A stretch of 64,000 nucleotides of DNA. Source: Phymatolithon calcareum (Eukaryota > Rhodophyta > Florideophyceae > Hapalidiales). A model generated the notes under the pieces. It searched no databases, was not told the DNA's origin, and saw nothing but the letters and a program-made list of their open reading frames with translations. The translations under genes and the position numbers were made by a program. The stretch's first letter is position 1; the number at the start of each line of letters is the position of its first letter. This document shows positions 62,840 through 64,000 of the stretch, in pieces. The DNA is taken from positions 3,968,001 to 4,032,000 of the forward strand of contig OZ345352.1 of assembly GCA_977006965.1 (NCBI GenBank). Direction: 5' to 3'.

Positions 62840-64000
62840 ATGTTTGCTTCGACTTTTTCCACTCTTTTGCTACTCTTTGTCGCTACGTTCTTGAGATGCA
62901 CGCCTGCCCTTAAAACCAATACGTCGTTCATCGCACAAGGCCTGACAGGCACATACGTCTCTCTTCCCCTCGTGTCCGACACCACCAACCCAGCTTTCCT
63001 TCCGCCTTCGCAAGGAACATGTCCGACGATCATCAAGTTCACCGCATACGCATTCGAAAACCTTCTCCGCATTGCGCCCAATGGACTGACCGATCCCACC
63101 GGCAAGTGCCCCGCAGCCCAAGGCATTGAAAGGCCGAGCATTCCGCTGCGCAACAATGTTCATTTTCGACCGGACTTCTTTTCATTTTTCAAATCTTTCC
63201 AAACGCCACAACCCCGTTCGAAAATCCAATCTCTACATGCGTCAATTCCACACACCCTGATCCAATGCCCCAACGACGCCGCCCTTCCCTTCTCGTCCGT
63301 CAACCTTGCGTCTGTCAAGGACTACGTCATTCCAATGCTGGTGTCAACATTGACCGAAATCGGTGTGCCGAAAGAGTTCATCCGCGACGTGTTCGGGGGC
63401 GTCGAAAATCGTGTCACAACTTTGCACCCATGGTACGAGAGAAATGGCGCCAAGATCAAGAAGAATGTTGCAGCACTACTTTCAACCCTCAGCAAAGGCT
63501 ACTACATGCACCTGGACCGAGTTCACCAGCCTTCAACTTCGTTGCCCAACAAAGGCGCTATGTGCCCATTTCTTGGCGGTGCCCTATTACCGGCGGAGAT
63601 TAAGCTTGATATGCAAAAGTTGGTCCATGAAGCAGTGCCAATGATAACTGAGATCGAACTTGCGCCGCTCCAGTTCTCTTCCGCCAACCATTTTCTCACC
63701 GATTTACATTGCAAAACCTCTGCGACCCGTCCCAGGATTAACAACATCAAACTCAATTACGAGTTTCCGTTGAAGAAAGTGCGCGGTCCATACGGAAAAG
63801 GAGCGCTACTTCCAGTTGATGTCGACGGTAGCGCATGCGCTTCAATGAACATGTATCGATTCCTGGAGGCTGAGTCTGACATGCAACACTCTGATATTGG
63901 TCGCGCCTCTCGACTTTTGGCCAAACGAGTTGTGAACTTCCTTGTGGATAACGCTCCATCTCATGCATACAAGGATCCCGCCCGGCGACGATTCGCTGCT
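62840..64000 (+). CDS. Secreted Hint-domain family protein, copy 3, 3' partial
   Basis: The frame is open from the ATG to the right edge (387 codons). It shares the signal peptide and the unknown N-terminal domain with copies 1 and 2 and is more diverged from either than they are from each other (for example P-L-V-S-D-T-T, N-N-V-H-F-R-P-D-F-F). The Hint domain lies beyond the window. The open frame and conserved upstream box suggest a working gene. Confidence 0.85.
   Translation, partial: MFASTFSTLLLLFVATFLRCTPALKTNTSFIAQGLTGTYVSLPLVSDTTNPAFLPPSQGTCPTIIKFTAYAFENLLRIAPNGLTDPTGKCPAAQGIERPSIPLRNNVHFRPDFFSFFKSFQTPQPRSKIQSLHASIPHTLIQCPNDAALPFSSVNLASVKDYVIPMLVSTLTEIGVPKEFIRDVFGGVENRVTTLHPWYERNGAKIKKNVAALLSTLSKGYYMHLDRVHQPSTSLPNKGAMCPFLGGALLPAEIKLDMQKLVHEAVPMITEIELAPLQFSSANHFLTDLHCKTSATRPRINNIKLNYEFPLKKVRGPYGKGALLPVDVDGSACASMNMYRFLEAESDMQHSDIGRASRLLAKRVVNFLVDNAPSHAYKDPARRRFAA

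Overview
This is nuclear DNA of a eukaryote, most likely a red alga; Chondrus crispus or a relative is my best guess, by inference. Host genes are intronless, there is a plastid-targeted transaldolase whose leader begins M-A-F, and compact genes sit between large blocks of decayed transposable elements. I see no bacterial operon, CRISPR array or rRNA gene. Apparently intact host genes are few: an OTU-type cysteine protease cut by the left edge (to 683), a small secreted PAN/apple-like membrane protein (3648-4208), a transaldolase (24715-25815) convergent with a SLAC1/TDT anion channel (26061-27374), and three copies of a large secreted protein ending in a Hedgehog-type Hint autoprocessing domain (30271-32622, 37104-39425 on the minus strand, and 62840 to the right edge).

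Layout. 1-3250: OTU fragment, an AT-rich gap, a tandem repeat array and a LINE stub. 3250-10030: PAN-like gene and its frameshifted paralogue about 5.5 kb away, separated by unexplained sequence and a pogo-like MITE. 10186-11369: dihydroorotate dehydrogenase pseudogene. 11480-17490: LINE fragments inside two unknown repeats (R1, R2). 17813-23318: one large pseudogene (membrane N-terminus, Sel1 repeats) split by a 5'-truncated LINE with a 14-bp target duplication. 24.7-27.4 kb: the healthy gene island. 29.9-39.8 kb: a giant palindrome whose 4.6-5.0 kb arms each carry an intact Hint gene and a LINE fragment around a 309-bp spacer. 40.0-45.9 kb: R1 and a nearly full-length but mutated LINE with ORF1 and ORF2. 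46.8-51.9 kb: piggyBac-like remnant, R2, an LTR-like insertion and more LINE. 52.3-53.7 kb: an unknown decayed gene with a tRNA-derived SINE near its 3' end. 54.6-58.0 kb: an M20 metallopeptidase pseudogene interrupted by a 2.38-kb hAT transposon. 58.1-64 kb: a LINE interrupted by a SINE-like element, a folded-back Hint pseudogene interrupted by a 325-bp MITE, and the third Hint gene.

Four related LINE subfamilies are named here L-A to L-D. All encode reverse transcriptase followed by a similar C-terminal region. Insertion order can be read from target duplications, and several insertions have an empty paralogous site in the same window (L-A in R1; the SINE-like element in one palindrome arm). 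The feature of most biological interest is the Hint-domain family: signal peptide, an unrecognised domain of about 500 residues, a proline-rich linker and a C-terminal Hint domain, amplified by inverted duplication with open frames and a TATA-like box kept in each intact copy.
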